42,819 nucleotides of DNA from Desulfobacterales bacterium (GTDB lineage: Bacteria; Desulfobacterota; Desulfobacteria; Desulfobacterales; JAHEIW01), in assembly GCA_020348305.1 (NCBI GenBank), contig CP070746.1, forward strand, positions 1,737,899 to 1,780,717. Reading direction: 5' to 3'. Below are positions 41,709 to 42,819 of the stretch, piece after piece (position 1 is the stretch's first letter; each line of letters starts with the position of its first letter). The notes below the pieces were generated by a model. It saw only the letters and a list, made by a program, of their open reading frames with translations, did not search any database and had not been told where the DNA came from. The translations under genes and the position numbers were made by a program.

Positions 41709-42819
41709 TTGGACATCTGGATGACCTTGAAAAAAGCAGTGGAACTTTATCCTGAAAAGGTGGGAGTTGTTGATGGTGATCGATCGTTTACTTATGCTCA
41801 AATCGGTGAGCGGGTTTCCGGTCTGGCCCGGTTTTTCCGGGCGCATGGCATTCAACCCAAAGATCGCATTTCGATCCTTGAAGTAAACTCCCACGCGTAT
41901 TTAGAAACCTACTACGCAGCTGCCGGAATCGGGGCAATCCTCAATCCACTAAATTTTCGACTTTCTCCGAAAGAAATAGCATTTATTTTACGTGATTGCG
42001 GCTCCCGGTGGCTGGTTACCGGTGCGCAGTTTGCATCTGTTGTAGAAGGTATTCTGAAAGAAAAGACACCTTTGGAAGGAATTCTCTGGATCGGAGATTC
42101 ACCGTCCATGGCTATCAACCTTAAGTGTCATGCCTTTGAAAATGTCATCAATGAGCATAAAGGTTCTTTCGAACCCGTCTCAAATCAGGAAAATGATGTT
42201 GCCCATCTCTACTATACCAGTGGCACCACCGGACGCCCTAAAGGGGTGATGCTCACTCATAGAAACGTTTGCCTCCATGCCCTGGGAACGATTGCAGAAC
42301 TCCGGCTGGCGGACACAGACATATGGGGCCACATTGCCCCCATGTTTCATCTGGCCGATGCCTGGGCAACATTTGCCATCACCTGGGTGGGGGCACGCCA
42401 TGTCATGGTAGGTCAATTTGAGCCCGAGGCTGTAATGGCCACTATTGAAAAAGAGCAAATTACATTAAGCAACCTGATCCCCACCATGCTCAATCTAATG
42501 ATCAAGCACCCAAACGTAAACAAGCATGATTTTTCAAGCCTGCGGGTGATTCTTAGCGGCGGCGCCCCCATCGCCCCGGAAGTGGTGCGAAGCATCACAG
42601 AAGTCTTTGGCTGCGATTATATTCAAACCTATGGTATGACCGAGACCAGTCCATATTTGACTTTCAGTATCATAAAACAGCATCTGCAGAATTTATCACC
42701 CGATGAGCAGTTCAAATACAAGTCCAAAACAGGTCGGCCGTTTATCGGCTTAGATCTTAAAGTCGTCGATGAAGACGGAAATCCTATTGCCGCGGATGAA
42801 AAACAGGTCGGCGAAATTT
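41709..42819 (+). CDS. AMP-forming acyl-CoA synthetase/ligase, 5' part (cut by window end)
   Basis: The frame is open from a TTG at 41709 (AAAGGA about 8 bases upstream; an ATG at 41721 is the alternative) to the window edge, giving about 370 residues of a family that is normally 500-560 long. The N-terminal domain of the ANL superfamily is clear: FTYAQIGERVSGLARFFRAH, ILEVNSHAYLETYYAAAGIG, the AMP-binding loop YYTSGTTGRPKGVMLTHRN, SLRVILSGGAPIAPEVV and YIQTYGMTETSPYL. It would activate a carboxylic acid to its CoA thioester through an acyl-adenylate. Substrate is unknown. It might feed thioesters to CoA-linked pathways such as the mutase elsewhere in the window, but there is no linkage evidence. 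Confidence 0.92.
   Translation, partial: MDIWMTLKKAVELYPEKVGVVDGDRSFTYAQIGERVSGLARFFRAHGIQPKDRISILEVNSHAYLETYYAAAGIGAILNPLNFRLSPKEIAFILRDCGSRWLVTGAQFASVVEGILKEKTPLEGILWIGDSPSMAINLKCHAFENVINEHKGSFEPVSNQENDVAHLYYTSGTTGRPKGVMLTHRNVCLHALGTIAELRLADTDIWGHIAPMFHLADAWATFAITWVGARHVMVGQFEPEAVMATIEKEQITLSNLIPTMLNLMIKHPNVNKHDFSSLRVILSGGAPIAPEVVRSITEVFGCDYIQTYGMTETSPYLTFSIIKQHLQNLSPDEQFKYKSKTGRPFIGLDLKVVDEDGNPIAADEKQVGEI

Overview
The window reads like a piece of a Gram-negative, anaerobic chromosome, most likely a Desulfobacterota (former Deltaproteobacteria) member. Pointers are a membrane-anchored multihaem c-type cytochrome, a remnant of a molybdopterin oxidoreductase, a lone hydrogenase maturation protease behind a sigma-54 type promoter, a split B12-dependent acyl-CoA mutase, and abundant signalling genes (PilZ, SpoIIE-type phosphatases, a two-component pair, FlgM). 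Base composition looks moderate in GC with AT-rich intergenic DNA. No rRNA, tRNA, CRISPR array, phage or transposase gene was seen.

Layout. 1-774: 3' end of a cut-off membrane protein gene and an overlapping DUF3106-like gene interrupted by an in-frame stop. 925-1359: glycine-zipper lipoprotein. 1378-2625: a scar holding the 3' halves of two divergent genes, a MutM-type glycosylase and a molybdopterin oxidoreductase. 2815-4131: hydrogenase protease and a PilZ protein, each behind a -24/-12 element. 4201-6822 (minus): recX, a TraB/GumN-like protein, an acyltransferase-like protein and a small partner. 7088-7640: flgM with a textbook sigma-28 promoter and a terminator. 7711-9555 (minus): sppA. 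9662-12350: divergent hsp20 and dnaK around a perfect inverted repeat. 12483-14024: mtgA and a tandem ribbon-helix-helix-like protein. 14040-16528 (minus): zinc-ribbon/membrane/retropepsin protein and an NfeD-like protein. 16758-20862 (minus): operon of two SpoIIE phosphatases around an inositol-monophosphatase-like enzyme. 21173-21317: MITE-like inverted repeat. 21365-24046: HD-domain protein, small membrane protein, REP-like DNA, MFS exporter. 24203-26785 (minus): cytochrome. 27118-28659 (minus): DegP-type protease. 28865-29433 (minus): two paralogous Arg-rich small proteins. 29668-31785 (minus): acyl-CoA mutase in two subunits. 31839-33918 (minus): histidine kinase and response regulator. 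33985-37618 (minus): prmA, radical SAM protein, MFS carrier. 37716-40730 (minus): PEP-synthase-like protein with receiver domains. 40920-41617: VapBC-type toxin-antitoxin. 41709 to the end: acyl-CoA ligase, cut by the window edge.

How it fits together. Envelope and protein quality control recurs (SppA, DegP, Hsp20, DnaK, MtgA, NfeD-like, retropepsin-like), as does signal output (PilZ, FlgM, two PP2C-type phosphatases, two-component pair). The most unusual items are the acyl-CoA mutase that appears to lack two substrate-handling residues of methylmalonyl-CoA mutase, the SpoIIE-IMPase-SpoIIE operon, the receiver/PPDK-N fusion lacking a phosphotransfer domain, the cytochrome with a CX5CH site, the paired RRxGxDRR small proteins, and three families of intergenic repeats (heptamers, REP-like, MITE-like), one of which seems to have been absorbed into the C-terminus of PrmA. 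All family calls come from reading motifs; no database was searched.
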